DNA of 64,000 nucleotides from Siphonodentalium dalli (GCA_032622095.1 CP136064.1:114750004-114814003), one strand, 5' to 3'; shown: positions 22,727 to 35,252, numbered from the stretch's first letter. Notes: generated by a model from the letters alone, not told the origin. Numbers and translations: made by a program.

Positions 22727-25500
22727 AATTTTAATATTTAGTTATAATATTTAGTTATAATATTTAGTTACAATATTTAGTTTCCGGGGTTCTTTTGTAA
22801 TGAGCAACTGTAACAGTTTTTATTTTTGCAATCGACAATGTATTTGGATACGATTTGATGTGATAGAGTTTTCTTGAACGTAGCTCTAAATTTACGTCCT
22901 CTTAATGTTTTATCAATTGAATTCCAAATATCTGGGAAAGAGTGTTTTGTGAGAGATGCTGACAATGATGATTTCGGTGTTATGAGTCGTATATTATTAA
23001 CAATTGTCGTATTTTTCGCGAGAGAATAAGAGTAGCACGTTTGAAATGATTTCGGTAAGTTATTTCTAGTCCAGTCATACATAAAGCAAGCTGCATTAAC
23101 TCTAAATATGTCATCGAGGTTCAAGATTCCTTCTTGTTTGAACAGAGGTTCGATAAGAGCTCCATAACTGGCATTGCAATAAATACGTATTGACCGTTTC
23201 TGCTGTTTTAACAGTGAATCATAGGACGAGTGCCCCCAAATATGTATACATTATGTTAAGCGACTATGTACTAGGGCATAGTAAAGAGTTTTTGTGCATT
23301 TTTCGGAAGAATTCGTTTAACTTTCAGGAGGTAGAGCGTGTGATATAGTTTATTATGGACCATATCAATATGGTATTTAAATGTAAAGTTTTCATCGATT
23401 GAAATGCCAAGAAATTTCAGTGAAGTTTCCTGCATATTATTTCCTACTCGAGTTAGTGCTTTCCCATTTAGCATAACTTTGAAGTTTCTCCACTTTGATT
23501 CATTGTTTTAGGAATCATCAATATATATTTACTTTTGGATACATTTATTGCAAGTCTGTTGCAACAGTACCATATAAACACATTTTTTAGTTCTTCGTTG
23601 ACTTTTTGTTAAGGCGGTCGTATTTACGGTCTGATGTATATATAGTGGTATCATCGGCGAATGAAAGTAATTTTAATGATGTACTGCGGGGCATATCGTT
23701 AACGTACAAGAGAAAAATTGTCGGTGCGAGGATGGACCCTTGGGGCACTCCACAAGTGATTGGGTTAAAATGCGATTTGGACCAAGAAATTCAGCATATT
23801 GTTGTCTGTCCCTGAGATAGCTTGAAAACAATTGGTTCGATATCCCACGAATTACATAGTGGTTGAGTGTGGCTAAAAGTATATCATGATTGATTGTGTC
23901 AAAGGCTTTAGAAAGATCGATAAAATAGTCCCACAGTTGAATCTCTAGTTGGCTGATCATTGTTCTCTGCAACGTAATGTAAGAGTTGCATTAGTGGGTG
24001 AATGGCAGAGTGGTTTTTTTCGAAAACCAAACTGGCTATCATGTAGAATGTTATGTTTCGACAAGAAAGAGAATAATCTATTCTGCATAATTTTCTCGAT
24101 TAAGTTTGAGAAGACTGATAATATGCTATAGGTCAATAATTTGCAATATTATCTTTACTATCTTAAATGAAAGATTGAATATATGTATAAGGACTGCTGC
24201 TGTGTCGTGAATAGTATTTTTCATTAATTGTGTTGAGAGATAATCGATGTCGGTGCTTCCTTTGAGGGCGATGCTTTCACTTTCTTTTATAATTTCGTCG
24301 AGATCGGTTGGGAATATGAACAGATTGTTAGGGTTTTCTTTGCATAGGTATGACGAAAACGTTTTTCCATTCCCGATTTGAACAATATGACTCGTTGTTT
24401 GGCCAATGTTGGAAAAATAGTCATTTAACTCTTTTGCGGTTGACTCTGGTGTTGAGAATTCTTTATTGTTATGGATAAGTTTCTGTGGAATCTGTGAGAA
24501 GCTGTTGGATAGTTTAAGTGCTTTTTTCAAAATGACCCAAGTTCGCTTCATATTACATCGGTGTTCTGATAAAGTTTTGGCATAGTACTCTGCTTTGCTT
24601 TTTCTCTTCCAATTGTTAAATTGTTTACAATATTCCTTGTATTCGGTTATATTATATTCAGTTGGGTTTTAAAGTTTTTTGCATATAATTTATTCTTTTT
24701 GATAGAAGAGCAGATCATATCGTTGGTCATCCATGGTTCTTTTTTTTTACATATTTTTTCGGTGAAGTGGATAGTTTGAATGGAAAAGCTGCATTGAATG
24801 GAGTTGTATATATGTTTAAAAAGTTGTCATACGCTTCGTTTGTCTACTGTGAACTATATATAGTAGTGAGGTCGTGATCAGACAGAATTTGTTTAAATTT
24901 AATAAGGTTACGTCTATTCATCATTCTTTCCCAAGTTTTCTGTGTTCTCGTAGACGCATGTATCGAATTTCTTTTTTTCAGCATAAAAAGTTGCAAAATG
25001 ATCTGAAACATCAGTTAAAATAATTTCTGAATGAGCTTCTGATACAAGATTGTTGGTGTATATGTGGTCAAGTAGAGTAGCTAAGGATTTGGTTAATCGC
25101 GTGGGTTTTGTTATTGCAAGCATAAACCCCTTGTCGAACATGGTGTCGATAAAATTGCTAGTTGTTTATGACTCGATATGTTGAGTATATCAAGATTAAA
25201 GTCACCTACAATGTGTAAGCCTTCTCCCCCGATTCACTTATTTGCCCAACAATTTCAGTCATATTAGTTATAAATAAATAAAGATCGGCCAACGGGGCTG
25301 TGTTTGGCCTATACACTGATCCCATAATATATGAAACATTTTTACAAGCGTCGATTTCTACAAATAGTGATTCGATAACGTGGGGGTGAATACTACCGTC
25401 ATCATCAACTGGTCGTGTTTTGTAAATTAGTTCGTGATATTCAGGAAGTGTGAACCTGGCTTTAATTTTGAAGATTTCAATTAAGGCTATCGCAGTGGTA
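22727..25500 (-). pseudogene. CR1-like LINE (second copy), frameshifted, with tandem 3' tail
   Basis: On the minus strand the order is KARFTLPEYHELIYKTRP, SLFVEID, MGSVYRPNTAP (endonuclease, about 25480-25290), then PTRLTKSLATLLDHIYTNN and LTDVSDHF (25120-25000), ELNDYFSNIG (about 24430), DYFIDLSKAFDTINHDILLA (about 23930), GVPQGSILAPTIFLLYVNDM (about 23740) and SFADDTTIYIRP (FADD near 23650). Then come LKFLGISIDENFTFK (about 23400) and FRVNAACFMYDW (about 23100); the coding end is at 22777. The tail is four copies of a 13-base TTATAATATTTAG-type unit (about 22730-22782), a LINE-style 3' array. RT boxes are preserved but frames are broken. Confidence 0.9.
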
Positions 25501-26224
25501 TATTTTCACGATTGCTACAAAAAATCTACAAATGTATCCCAATTCGCCGTTAAACTTCGACAGTTAGGTCGTAAAAATGATACGGTATTTTCGCAAGATG
25601 TAATATTTTCTTTCAATTGCGATGGAGTAACGTAATCGCACCGACGATCCACCAAATTGTATGGAGAGGGGGCTTCGTATTGTCATCATCGTGTTGCGAC
25701 CCTGTAAACAAGCGAGCAAAATCATACGACTCATCTCCCTGAAGTTCACCCAGTCTAATTCTACCTGTCATAGATTAGCTTGAAATCATTAGAGTTATCT
25801 TTCCTGCCCATGACAATATACAGTTCCTGTAGCACTACTAACAATGGAAGTATAAACAAATTGTTTGTGATGCTTTTGATGGATTCAAGTCTGCGGATAT
25901 AAAAGAAATGCAATAAAACAATGATTTGACAATATGTAAATAGTTCCGTTTATGGATGGAATGAGATGAGAGAATAAAATGAGCTATATGTTCTAACATT
26001 TTCGGACTGGTTGATCCTGGTCAAACCATTTCTGTAATTCGGCGAAATTTAGTTGTCGTTTCTCAGCAATGTTACCAATTTACTTTGAACTCAGCTGTAC
26101 CGGGTTAATATAGAATGGGTTGACGCGAACATAACTATGTCTTTTGTTGTCCGATGATCAGGCCACCGGTGGGGAGGGGTCGTTCATACGTCACGATTTG
26201 CATAATACATAATATTATAATACA
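25501..26224. other. no gene seen
   Basis: Upstream side of the minus-strand LINE, probably with some 5' sequence of it between about 25500 and 25750, but no motif is readable. Nothing else stands out. Confidence 0.3.
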
Positions 26225-26228
26225 TTAA

Positions 26229-26763
26229 AGATACGGGCGTCGTTTGAGGTGGTGGTTATGCTGTTAAAATATTCACCTCCGTCAAAAACCGCCATAAACA
26301 GAAATAATAGTAAAATATAGACAGACCTTGTTCTTATTCCAATCAGAAATATGGCATAAACACTATGTTATATATTGTCAAATGTTTTTCCTTTGTTATG
26401 TAAACAGAGGCAAACCACGTTACAGGACCTGGCTTTTGTTTAGATCCGGATATGGTAAACATAAAGAGCTAATTTGTTACTGTTTTCCTGATATGGAAAT
26501 AATAAAGAGCGTTCATATAATTTGTGTGTGATTGACCAATAGAATTGCGCTGTGTTATATAAACAGAAGCAAATCTTCTGTAACACGAGCAAGCTCTTGT
26601 TTGCGTTATATGCCTACACCATCGTACGTCTTGACGACAATATACTATTTACGCGCTGAATATGTTTGCCATATGAACAAAACTATATATATTTTATTAT
26701 TCCTTCTGTTGATGGCTATTTGAACAAATATGAATATTTCTGCAACGAACGTCGCCCGTGCCT
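26229..26763 (+). mobile_element. TTAA-flanked non-autonomous DNA element (copy B)
   Basis: Bounded by TTAA at 26225-26228 and 26764-26767. The left end is AGATACGGGCGTCGTTTGAG and the right end in reverse complement is AGGCACGGGCGACGTTCGTT, so the terminal inverted repeat is about 16-18 bases. Internal blocks match copies A and C in the same order. It carries a 63-codon frame at 26532-26723 whose C-terminal part resembles one in copy C, but the differences are mostly amino-acid-changing, so I do not call a gene. Confidence 0.85.
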
Positions 26764-26802
26764 TTAATATAACAGTTCAACGATACCCTTAACATAACCT
26801 GG

Positions 26803-27274
26803 ATGTGCAGATGTATCACTAAATCACCCCCATGGTTGAACATAATACCCCGACAAATTTCAGATCCCTTTTTAGGGACACACGGTTCAAAATATATCAA
26901 CACTGTTATCAACACGTTTCTGCCAAAAACTGGTAACCCTTTCTGGCGCGAATTTCTTATACCATGGACGAGTTGCTTGAAAACTATGCCAAATGATAAT
27001 TCAACCCTAGTGACTGTCATGATGAACTCCAAATGAATAAAGACGCAATAAATAGTAGCGAGTGGAAGGGAAAGGTATCTTATTTATAAATGATCTTATC
27101 ACAGAAGGAGATAAACTGCATACACTCGAAAGTTTTACCGCCAAATACGACATACCCACCGCTTTCTTGACATCACAGAGTAGCAATACCCAGCTCCGCA
27201 TTTTATCAAATCAGACGAAGAAAGATCTCAATAGGACTGACGCCCCTTCATTCCAAACAATATTCACCTGCTAA
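26803..27274 (+). pseudogene. L1-like LINE fragment (post-RT region)
   Basis: One frame reads FLPKTGNPFWREFLIPW (about 26917-26968). After a frameshift, a second reads WKGKGILFINDLITEGDK and LESFTAKYDIPTAFL (about 27062-27170). NPFW and W..KGI.FINDL..EG followed by an F..KY block are typical of the region C-terminal to the RT in L1-like LINEs. Only about 450 bases remain. It lies 40 bases after the TTAA element copy B. Confidence 0.75.
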
Positions 27275-27366
27275 CAAAAAGTAAACATGGCCGTAAGGAT
27301 TCATAAAACCTTATTTCGGACACTGGTCAATTCTCATCGATTGTATCAAAACGGAAAGGAGATCTG

Positions 27367-27735
27367 GGGCCTACTTCACCCATATAAAAATGTACCTGGG
27401 TAAATCTTGGTGTTTACCTAGGTATACCCCTGATGAACCCCGGTACATGTAGGTTTTACCCTGGTTCCACCCAGGTCACACCCATGTTACACCCAGGTAA
27501 ATCAGGGCTTTATAAAGATTTACCCTGGTGTTTTCTATATATGTTAGGTTAAACCCCAGTTTACCCGGGTTTTTACGGATATAATTTAGAAAAACGCTGT
27601 CACACCCGGGTGTTTAGACCCAGGTTATCCGGAGTATTTACACCCAGGTATTTACACCAGGTTTTCGCCCAGGTATTTACTACAGTGTTCACCCGGATAT
27701 ATACACCTGTGGCATTTTGTTAAACTGTATAATCT
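27367..27735. repeat. degenerate ACCCAGGT minisatellite
   Basis: Many short words ACCCAGGT/ACCTGGGT/TTTACACC, irregularly spaced. The left border CCCATATAAAAATGTACCTG (then GGTAAATC) also appears, inverted, at the right border of the array at 42628-43490 (about 43455-43491). The two arrays are therefore copies of one element that expanded differently. No coding capacity. Confidence 0.8.
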
Positions 27736-27737
27736 GC

Positions 27738-30505
27738 ACTTGAAGTTACCATATTAACCCGTTCTATATTACAGCATCATTGGCGTGTAGTTACCTTATT
27801 AACCATTCTATATTAAAGCATTAATTGACAGGTAGTTACCTTATTAGCCCTTTCTATAGTAAGTAACATTGGTGAGTAGTTACAGTATTAACCCATTCTA
27901 TATTAAAGCATCATTGACGTGAAGTTACCTTATTAACCCTTTATGTATTAAAGCATCATTGACGTGTAGTTACCTTATTAACCCTTTCTATATTAAAACA
28001 TAATTGATGTGTAGTTACCATGTTAACCCTTTCTATATTATAGCATCATTGACGGGCAGTTGCCTTATTAACTCTGTATATACCAAATTATCATTGTCGT
28101 GTATAATTACCTTATCCATTTCTATACTAAGTACCATTGGCGTGTAGTTACCTTATTAACCCTTTCTATATTAAAGCATTAATTGACAGGTAGTTACCTT
28201 ATTAACCCTTTCTATACTTAATATTATTGGTGAGTATAGTTGCATTATTAACCCTTTCTATATTAAATCGCCATTGACGGGTAGTTACCTTATTAACAAT
28301 TTTTGTATTAAAGCATCATTGACGTGTAGTTACCTTATTATAACCCTTTCTATATTAAAGCATCATTGACGTGTAGTTACCATATTAACCATTTCTATAT
28401 TAAAGAATTATTGCCGGGTAGTTACATTATTAACCCGTTCTATAAAAGTATCATTGGTGAGTAGTTACCATATTAACCCTGTCTATATTAAAGCATCATT
28501 GACGTGAAGTTACCTTATTAACCCTTACTATATTAAAGCACCATTGATATGTAGTTACCTTATTAACCCTTTCTATATTAAAAGATCATTGACGTGTAGT
28601 TACCATGTTAACCCTTTCAATATTAAAACACCGTTGACGGATAGTTGCCGTATTAACCCTGTATATACTAAAGTACCATTGTCGTGTAGTTACCTTATTA
28701 ACCCATCCTATACATTGACGTGTAGTTACCTTATTAACCCTTTCTATATTAAAGCATTAATTGACAGGCAGTTACCTTATTAACCCTCTCTATACTAAGT
28801 ATCATTGGCATGTAGTTACCTTATTAACCCTTTCTATATTAAAGCATTAATTGACAGGTTGTTACCTTAAACAACCCGTTCTATACTAAGTAACATAGGT
28901 GAGTAGTTACATTATTAACAATTTCTATACTAAAGCGCCATTGACGGGTAATTACCTTATTAACCATTTTTGTATCAAAGCATCGTTGACGTGCAGTACC
29001 ATATTATAACCCTTTCTATATTAAAGCATCATTGACGGATAGTTACCATATTAACCCTTTCTATATTAAAGCACAATTGGCGTGTAATTACCTTATTAAC
29101 CCTTTCTATATTGAAGCAATAATTGACAGGTAGGCCCTAGTTACCTTATTAACCCTTTCTATAATAAGTGTCATTGGTGATTAGTAATAAAGCATCATTG
29201 ACATGAAGTTACCTTATTAACCATTTCTGTATTAAAGAATTATTGACGCGTAGTTACCTTATTAACCTTTTCTATATTAAGACATCATTTACGTGTAGTT
29301 ACCATGTTAACCCTTTCTATATTAAAGTATCATTGATGGGTAGTTGCCTTATTAACCATGTATATACCTAAGTATCAGTGTCGTGTAGTTACCTTATTAA
29401 CCCTTTCTATACTAAGTATCATTGAAGTGTAGTTACATTATTAACCCTTTCTATATAAAAGCACCATTGATGGGTAGTTACCTTATTAACCATATTTGTA
29501 TTGAAGCATCATTGGCGTGTAATTACCTTATTAACCCTTTCTATATTGAAGCAATAATTAACAGGTAGGCCCTAGTTACCTTATTAACCCTTTCTATAAT
29601 AAGTGTCATTGGTGATTAGTTACATTATTAACCCTTTCTACAATAAAGCATCATTGACATGAAGTTACCCTTAACCATTTCTGTATTAAAAAATTATTGA
29701 CGTGTAGTTACCCTATTAACCCTTTCTATATTGAGACATCATTTACGTGTAGTTACCATGTTAACCCTTTCTATATTAAAGTATCATTGACGGGCAGTTG
29801 CCTTGTTAACCCTGTATATACCTACTAGTAAGTATCAGTGTCGTGTAGTTACCTTATTAACCCTGTCTATACTAAGTATCATTGACGGTTAGTTACCTTA
29901 TTAACCCGTTATATACTAAGTATCATTGACGTGTAGTTACCTTATTAACCCTTTCTATATAAAAGCACCATTGATGGGTAGTTACATTATTAACCATTTT
30001 TGTATTGAAGCATCATTAGCGTGTAGTTTCCTTATTAACCCTTTCTATATTAAAGCATCATTGACATGTAGTTATCATATTAGCCAGTTCTATAATAAAG
30101 CATCGTTGACGGTAGTTACCATATTAACCCTTTCTATATTAAAGCACCATTAGCGTGTAATTACCATATTAACCCTTTCTATATTAAAACATCATTGTCG
30201 TGTAGTTACCCTATTAGCTCTTTCTATATTAAAGCATCATTGACGTGTAGAACTTTATTTTATTAACCCTTTTTTTATTAAAGCATTATTGACATGTAGT
30301 TACCTTATTAACCCTTTCTATATTAAAGCATCATTGACAAGCAGTTAAATTATTAACCTTTCTATACTAAGTATCATTGCCGTGTAGTTAGTTACCGTAC
30401 CTTATTAACCCTTTCTATATTAAGACGTCGGTCATTGACAGGTAGTTACCTTATTAACCATTTCTGTATTCAAGCATCATTGGCGAGTAGTTACCTTATT
30501 ACTTG
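27738..30505. repeat. ~45-bp satellite array, about 60 copies
   Basis: The consensus unit is GTAGTTACCTTATTAACCCT, TTCTATATTAAAGCATCATT, GACGT (45 bases). Copies are diverged, with small insertions. A longer segment with a distinctive ATTGACAGGTAGGCCCTAG insertion occurs twice, at about 29078-29186 and 29510-29620, showing a ~430-base higher-order duplication. Because 45 is a multiple of three, the array produces open frames such as 28544-28783 and 29926-30153 (CSYLINPFYIK repeats); these follow from the unit length and are not genes. Confidence 0.95.
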
Positions 30506-31215
30506 AAGTTTATTATGACAGTATGACAATACACTACCCCGGACAAATGAAGCAATATCACACGTTATCTAACAGCTTAGCTATAACTAGTGAACATTAA
30601 ACTGACAAACAGACAATTTTCAGGGCCATATATAATATTACCGGTATTTAATATTAAAGGGATACAAAATAAAGATATTTCTAATTATCAGTAAGAATTA
30701 TTCTCTAAGTGATACTTATTATTTCAAATAAATGATTGCGTATACTATAGTAGAACATATACCAACAGGAAAATATTAGTGAATACAATTATTGTGTTTC
30801 AAAATTCGTTTCGTTTCGTTTCTGCAGCCAAATTACAATCTTAACTTTTAGTTACCGTTACTTCGAAAAGAATTTAGCGCCGAGAATTCCTTGTGGTGTT
30901 TTGAGTTAATTTTGTCGCGAATCAACGCGGATTGACAGAAGGAAATGGTGTATTGGCTACAAACGGATAAACTGTGGACTTATATATAAGATTCGCCGAT
31001 TTATCCCCATGGATGTGCGCAAATATTGAAAAAGACTGAATTTCATGTGACAAAAAATATTTCAATTCCCGGAACAGTAAGAATTAAGCTACGATAACGA
31101 AACGGATCAACTATAGTATTGAACAGTACCTCAGCTATCTGGCCATAACCAGAATATTGTCTCAAAATTGAATTTGTGGTACCGGTACAATCATGATGTA
31201 GTGCCAGTGGCCTGC
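30506..31215. other. no gene seen
   Basis: AT-rich spacer between the satellite and a LINE 3' fragment. A short TTTCGTTTCGTTTC run lies near 30805. No supported frame. Confidence 0.35.
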
Positions 31216-31840
31216 TCATAATGCACCTGTCCAGAAGAAGAAGAATTGAGAAGTTTGAAGATCATGGACTACGCAGACACCATCTGGGACCCCTACCAAC
31301 AAAATCACATCGACAAGCTGGAAAGAATCCAGCGTAGAGCAGCCCGTTTCATTAAAAGAGACTATAAGAGCAAAGAAGATGGATATATGACCAAGATCCT
31401 CTACGAGCTAGATTTACCAACATTGCAGAAACGGCGGAAAATAAATCGGCTGGGATTCATGAGTAAGGTGGTGGGCGGATTGGTCGAGGCTATACCACCT
31501 AATCAATACTTTACACCCGAAACAAGGCGTCTTAGATCGCAGAGCAAAGTTCTGACAGGCTACGTCACCAGCCAAATTCCTCGGCACCTAATTTAAAGGA
31601 ACAACAGTCAGTGCTACGAGGCTATACCATGCGTGTCAGCTCAGTTCGCTAATTCCACATTTGTTCGAACTATATGCGACTGGAATCAGCTGGAGGAATC
31701 CTTAATCCTACAACAACAGCCTGTGGATTCCTTCAAGAGTGTGCTGAATGAACAGATCTGAGACTCTCTCGCCCGCTGCGAAATTACCTTAATTGGGATC
31801 TGCAGCGTAACCATTCAGATTCAGATTGATCCACGATAGT
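31216..31840 (+). pseudogene. LINE 3' fragment, RT C-terminal region
   Basis: The frame reads MDYADTIWDPYQQNHIDKLE, then RIQRRAARFIKRDYKS, LYELDLPTLQKRRKINRLGF, to a stop near 31596. A continuing frame gives TFVRTICDWNQLEESLI and PVDSFKSVLNEQI (to about 31760). This YA..IWDPY...LE.IQR.AARF and WN.L...SFK..L pattern is the thumb/C-terminal end of CR1/jockey-type LINE proteins. The rest of the LINE is absent. The 3' end is probably near the CAGATTCAGATTGAT stretch at about 31815. Confidence 0.9.
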
Positions 31841-32009
31841 AAGGGGTCAGTACATGTAGTAAGTACTGATAGTGATAAGCCTGCTGTACAATAATACTAC
31901 TTTTGCTGTTTTACTGGTCTTAACTGAGTACTGTGTCAATGTGACATTGTTAATTCAGTTCCACTCTAATGTACATTAACTGGCAATGATGCATCTGACG
32001 CTATTAAAG

Positions 32010-32215
32010 GCACCGGTAATCCCTAAATACCAGGAGGACGCGGCGTAGAAACTTGGTACAACAGTTGTTACACGACAAAGAAAATTATCAACAAGTGAGC
32101 GTCATCATCAAAATTACAAATTAAAACACGGCAATGGTAAATTGGTAATCCCTACATACCAGGAGGACAAGGCATTGAAACTTGGGACAACAGTTGTTAC
32201 ACGGCAAAGAAATTT
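32010..32215 (+). repeat. direct duplication of a ~70-bp segment
   Basis: GGTAATCCCTAAATACCAGG, then AGGACGCGGCG and GTACAACAGTTGTTACACGA at 32012-32085, recur with few changes at 32147-32212. The copies are about 135 bases apart. The origin is unknown. Confidence 0.8.
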
Positions 32216-32518
32216 AAAACACACTGCAGATGAATGTTTATACATGTACTGTGCAGTCGAGATCACCTGGACTACAAATATTTAAGGATTATACTATTTG
32301 ATGAGTAGATGCGTGACTGATAAAAGAATTAGAGACTCCATATTTACTCGGAAGATAACAGTATACGATGCCATACAGTTGTTCCATAACACCTCAACCT
32401 TTGGTGGATATTAACAGTAAAACTAATGAAAATGATGAAAGCCAGACTCAACATCAAGACAACATGTGCATGCATAAGTGACGGTTCAATGATTTTGACT
32501 CCATCAGATGATATTTAA

Positions 32519-32895
32519 GCGACACCAATTTTTAAGTCTGGTTTACGATGTGGGGAGAAAAAAAGTAGATGCAGGAGGGAAAAAAATAAAAATAAAAAAG
32601 ATTGTCCCCCCAATTTATATCAAGTAAATCGTGGAATTTTACATAAATTTTACAAAAATTGTGAAAAAATGTTTTTGAATGAAATTCTGTTCAAACCAAA
32701 CAAGACATATCTTGTCATGAAATACATGAAAATATGGATCTGTAAATGATCATAAGCAGAACCGGATGCGACAGCACATGAAAATCAGTACGCATGTAAA
32801 ATATTTTGGGACAAAAAAAGTTTATTTTTTTTTCATGAAATGGAAACAAAGTTGTAGGAGGTGTTCGTAAACCAGACTTAAAAATTGGTGTCGCC
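32519..32895 (+). mobile_element. inverted-repeat element, PIF/Harbinger-like flanks (copy 1)
   Basis: The left end GCGACACCAATTTTTAAGTC, then TGGTTTACGA, is the inverse of the right end TCGTAAACCAGACTTAAAAA, then TTGGTGTCGCC. TAA precedes it and TTA follows it. The interior matches the copy at 40718-41073 in the opposite orientation (GGGGAGAAAAAAAGTAGATG; CTTATGATCATTT-type block; GTCGCATCCGGTTCTG). It is non-coding and 377 bases long. It was likely mobilised by a transposase elsewhere. Confidence 0.85.
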
Positions 32896-33070
32896 TTAGG
32901 CTCATGTTAACACAGGATCACATATTCTCAAAATAATTGTCTCCCTCAACCATACTAGTATTTATATTTGATAGAACCTCAGTGAGACCATGTTGAAAAT
33001 TACCATCAATGCAGTTCCATTGTTGACGCAACGCGGTCATGTTACTTCAAACCAGTTGCAATGTTCCTTA

Positions 33071-33767
33071 GGCCAAAGAAAAAAGATACTATGTTTCCGT
33101 ACATCGACCGACCCTAAAAATAACCCGCGACCCTAAACTTTTTATTGATATTTTGAGAAAAAGTCAAAATTTTCGCAATTTTAATTTCCTGAGAGTGGAT
33201 CTCCTGCCTGCTTTATGTCTTGTTTGGGACTTGTGGAACACTATCAACAGACATGGTGGGTGTGTATCTGTATATATACATGTAAAGAGGTTATCACTGC
33301 ATATATTAGGGGTATACATGTAGCTACTGTTTCCAAAAACCAGGCATGCTCGGTGGGTGTACTGGCTACCCCCAGACAATGGGATGTAATTGTCACAATA
33401 CATGTACATGTACGGTATAATGGCGGTATTATTGGTAAAATTCTTATAAAAAGTTAGTGACATCAATTTTGTACCAAGTTTATAGCCAAATTTATGAAAA
33501 TGTGGTATTAGATATAATAAAAAACATACGTAAGCATGAAGTAAGTTTGATTTTTTATCAATCTTAATGTATATTTCCACTGTGTTGATCAAGTAATACT
33601 TTCCCCATCGCACGGGTTGGCATTTTATGTCACTTTGGTCGAGGTAGTTCAATATTTCTGCAGCTGGATAAAAAATATCAAAATAAAAAAAATTCCCTAC
33701 CTACAATGTACCTTCCCTAAATTTTTCGCTATGTTACCGGAAACATACAATCTTTTTTCTTTTGGCC
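33071..33767. mobile_element. ~700-bp inverted-repeat (MITE-like) element
   Basis: The left end GGCCAAAGAAAAAAGATACT, then ATGTTTCCG, is mirrored at the right end (CGGAAACATACAATCTTTTT, then TCTTTTGGCC). The arms are about 29 bases with one indel and two or three mismatches. Flanks are TTA on the left and TTTA on the right, so the target duplication is unclear. Open frames on both strands inside (33164-33652, 33215-33457) show no domain and are likely chance. Confidence 0.7.
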
Positions 33768-34193
33768 TTTAGCATGGTAATTCGTGAAAATAAATGTCAA
33801 TGCAACTTACTCTCAGGCTCCAAATAAAAGTGCAGGCCCAAATAATAGTGCGGGGGGGGGGGGAAAATTCCATTGAAAGTTAATAAAAGTACAGACCCAA
33901 ATAATAGTGCAGGGGGAACTCTGAGCAAAACATCAACTGTGGTTAACCAAATAATTTTTATAGCAGGTTGAAGTATACGAGTCAACATGTAGTACAGGTA
34001 CATGTATGTATCATGTGGTGTTTTTTTGGTTTGCCACATACTTGAATATGTACTCTTGAGTGCCTAATGTACGATTATTAAAATCGAGGTAAAATTCCCA
34101 CCTGTACGATCGTTATTTGGTCCTGTACGTTTATTAAATTAACCAAGAGAAATAATTCACCAATCTTAAATTGTGTTATTCATATAAGAAATG

Positions 34194-34320
34194 AACGGCG
34201 GTTTCAATGCGGTCATGGGGTTTTGACCGCGAGAAAAAATCAGCAAACTTCGGGGTTCATGCAGAGTTTGCCGATTTTTTTAACGCGGTCAAAACCCATG
34301 ACCACGTTGAATCCGCCGTT
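34194..34320. repeat. foldback hairpin, ~58-bp arms
   Basis: AACGGCGGTTTCAATGCGGT, CATGGGGTTTTGACCGCG and AAAAAATCAGCAAACTT are matched in reverse by AGTTTGCCGATTTTTTT, CGCGGTCAAAACCCATGACC and ACGTTGAATCCGCCGTT. The loop is about 14 bases. It ends two bases before the TC start of the Helitron. Confidence 0.88.
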
Positions 34321-34322
34321 TA

Positions 34323-35252
34323 TCTATTATATATTTTGGAAGATCTGTTTGTTTGTTTGTTTGTTTGTGTGTTTGTTTGTGTGTAATCGATGGACTCGAA
34401 AATGGCCCAGCCGATTTCGATGAAACTTGGTATGTGGGGGTATTTTCGGGTCAGGACCAACATAGGCCTATTAATTTGTCCGTGCGAGGTCAACTTTTCA
34501 CGTGCCGAGGTCAAATCTGTTTTTACGCCGTTTTGCGCTAATATATTTCAGTTCGGTGCTTACAAATCGATTCGAAACAGCGCGAATAATAACATGCCAG
34601 TCATAATAATGACACTATGCGAATCTTTCGTGTTTCCTCTTTCCAACGATATATAATATGTATGTATCCGTTTTAGTTATCTGCCTCAATTATTAAGAAG
34701 AAGTGGTACGATCTTCTATCAGGGTAAAAACAATGCGTAACTTCTATGACGTCGTTAGAGGTCATAAAGTTAGATCACGTTAACTCTTGACCGGCCGATG
34801 CATTTGACTGTTTCAGACGTCTTGGCGATATCTCGGGCACCGATGGTAATTTATCTTTACGTTGAAACTTGATAATTAATGAGCGTGTGTATATGAGGCG
34901 CGTTTATATACTTCAGTGGAAATCAAATCGGGTTAAACTGGCGGATTTTTACGGACGAAATTTGATGCATAGGGTATCTCGGTATCCGCTGGGCCGATTT
35001 CCCGGTATCCGCTGGGCCGATTTCCACCATTTTTGGGGTGTTGGTGTTTGACCCCACCTGATCTTGACCTTCAAAATGGTCAATTCAAGGTCAAATCGGG
35101 TAAAACCGGATGGATTTCGACGGGTACTTTTGTCGGGTACTTTTGTTCGGGCACTGTGTTTTGGACGGGTCAAATCGTGACCCCACTTGACCTTGGCCTT
35201 CAAAATAGACAATTCAAGGTCAAAGCCCGGACGAAGTCGGGTCACCTTCTAG
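34323..35252 (+). mobile_element. non-autonomous Helitron-type element (copy 2)
   Basis: It starts TCTATTATATATTTTGGAAG after a host A at 34322 and ends with the hairpin AGCCCGGACGAAGTCGGGT, then CACCTT and CTAG, followed by T at 35253. The start is near-identical to copy 1 and the ending hairpin is the same. A (GTTT)n-like microsatellite follows the start, as (CAGA)n does in the 60-kb copies. GGTATCCGCTGGGCCGATTT is directly duplicated near 34980-35030. The middle (about 34500-34900) has no match in copy 1. No Rep/helicase is encoded. Confidence 0.82.

Noticed and set aside
28544-30153. Open frames with CSYLINPFYIK repeats in the 45-bp satellite, looking like a repetitive protein
   Set aside because: The unit length is a multiple of three, which keeps frames open by construction; units with indels break them, and there is no start context or flanking gene.
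27700-30500. TTAACCCTTTCTA words in the satellite considered as piggyBac ends, by likeness to TTAACCCTTTGAACCC at 55948
   Set aside because: They recur once per 45-base unit in one orientation with no inverted partner, so they are simply part of the unit.
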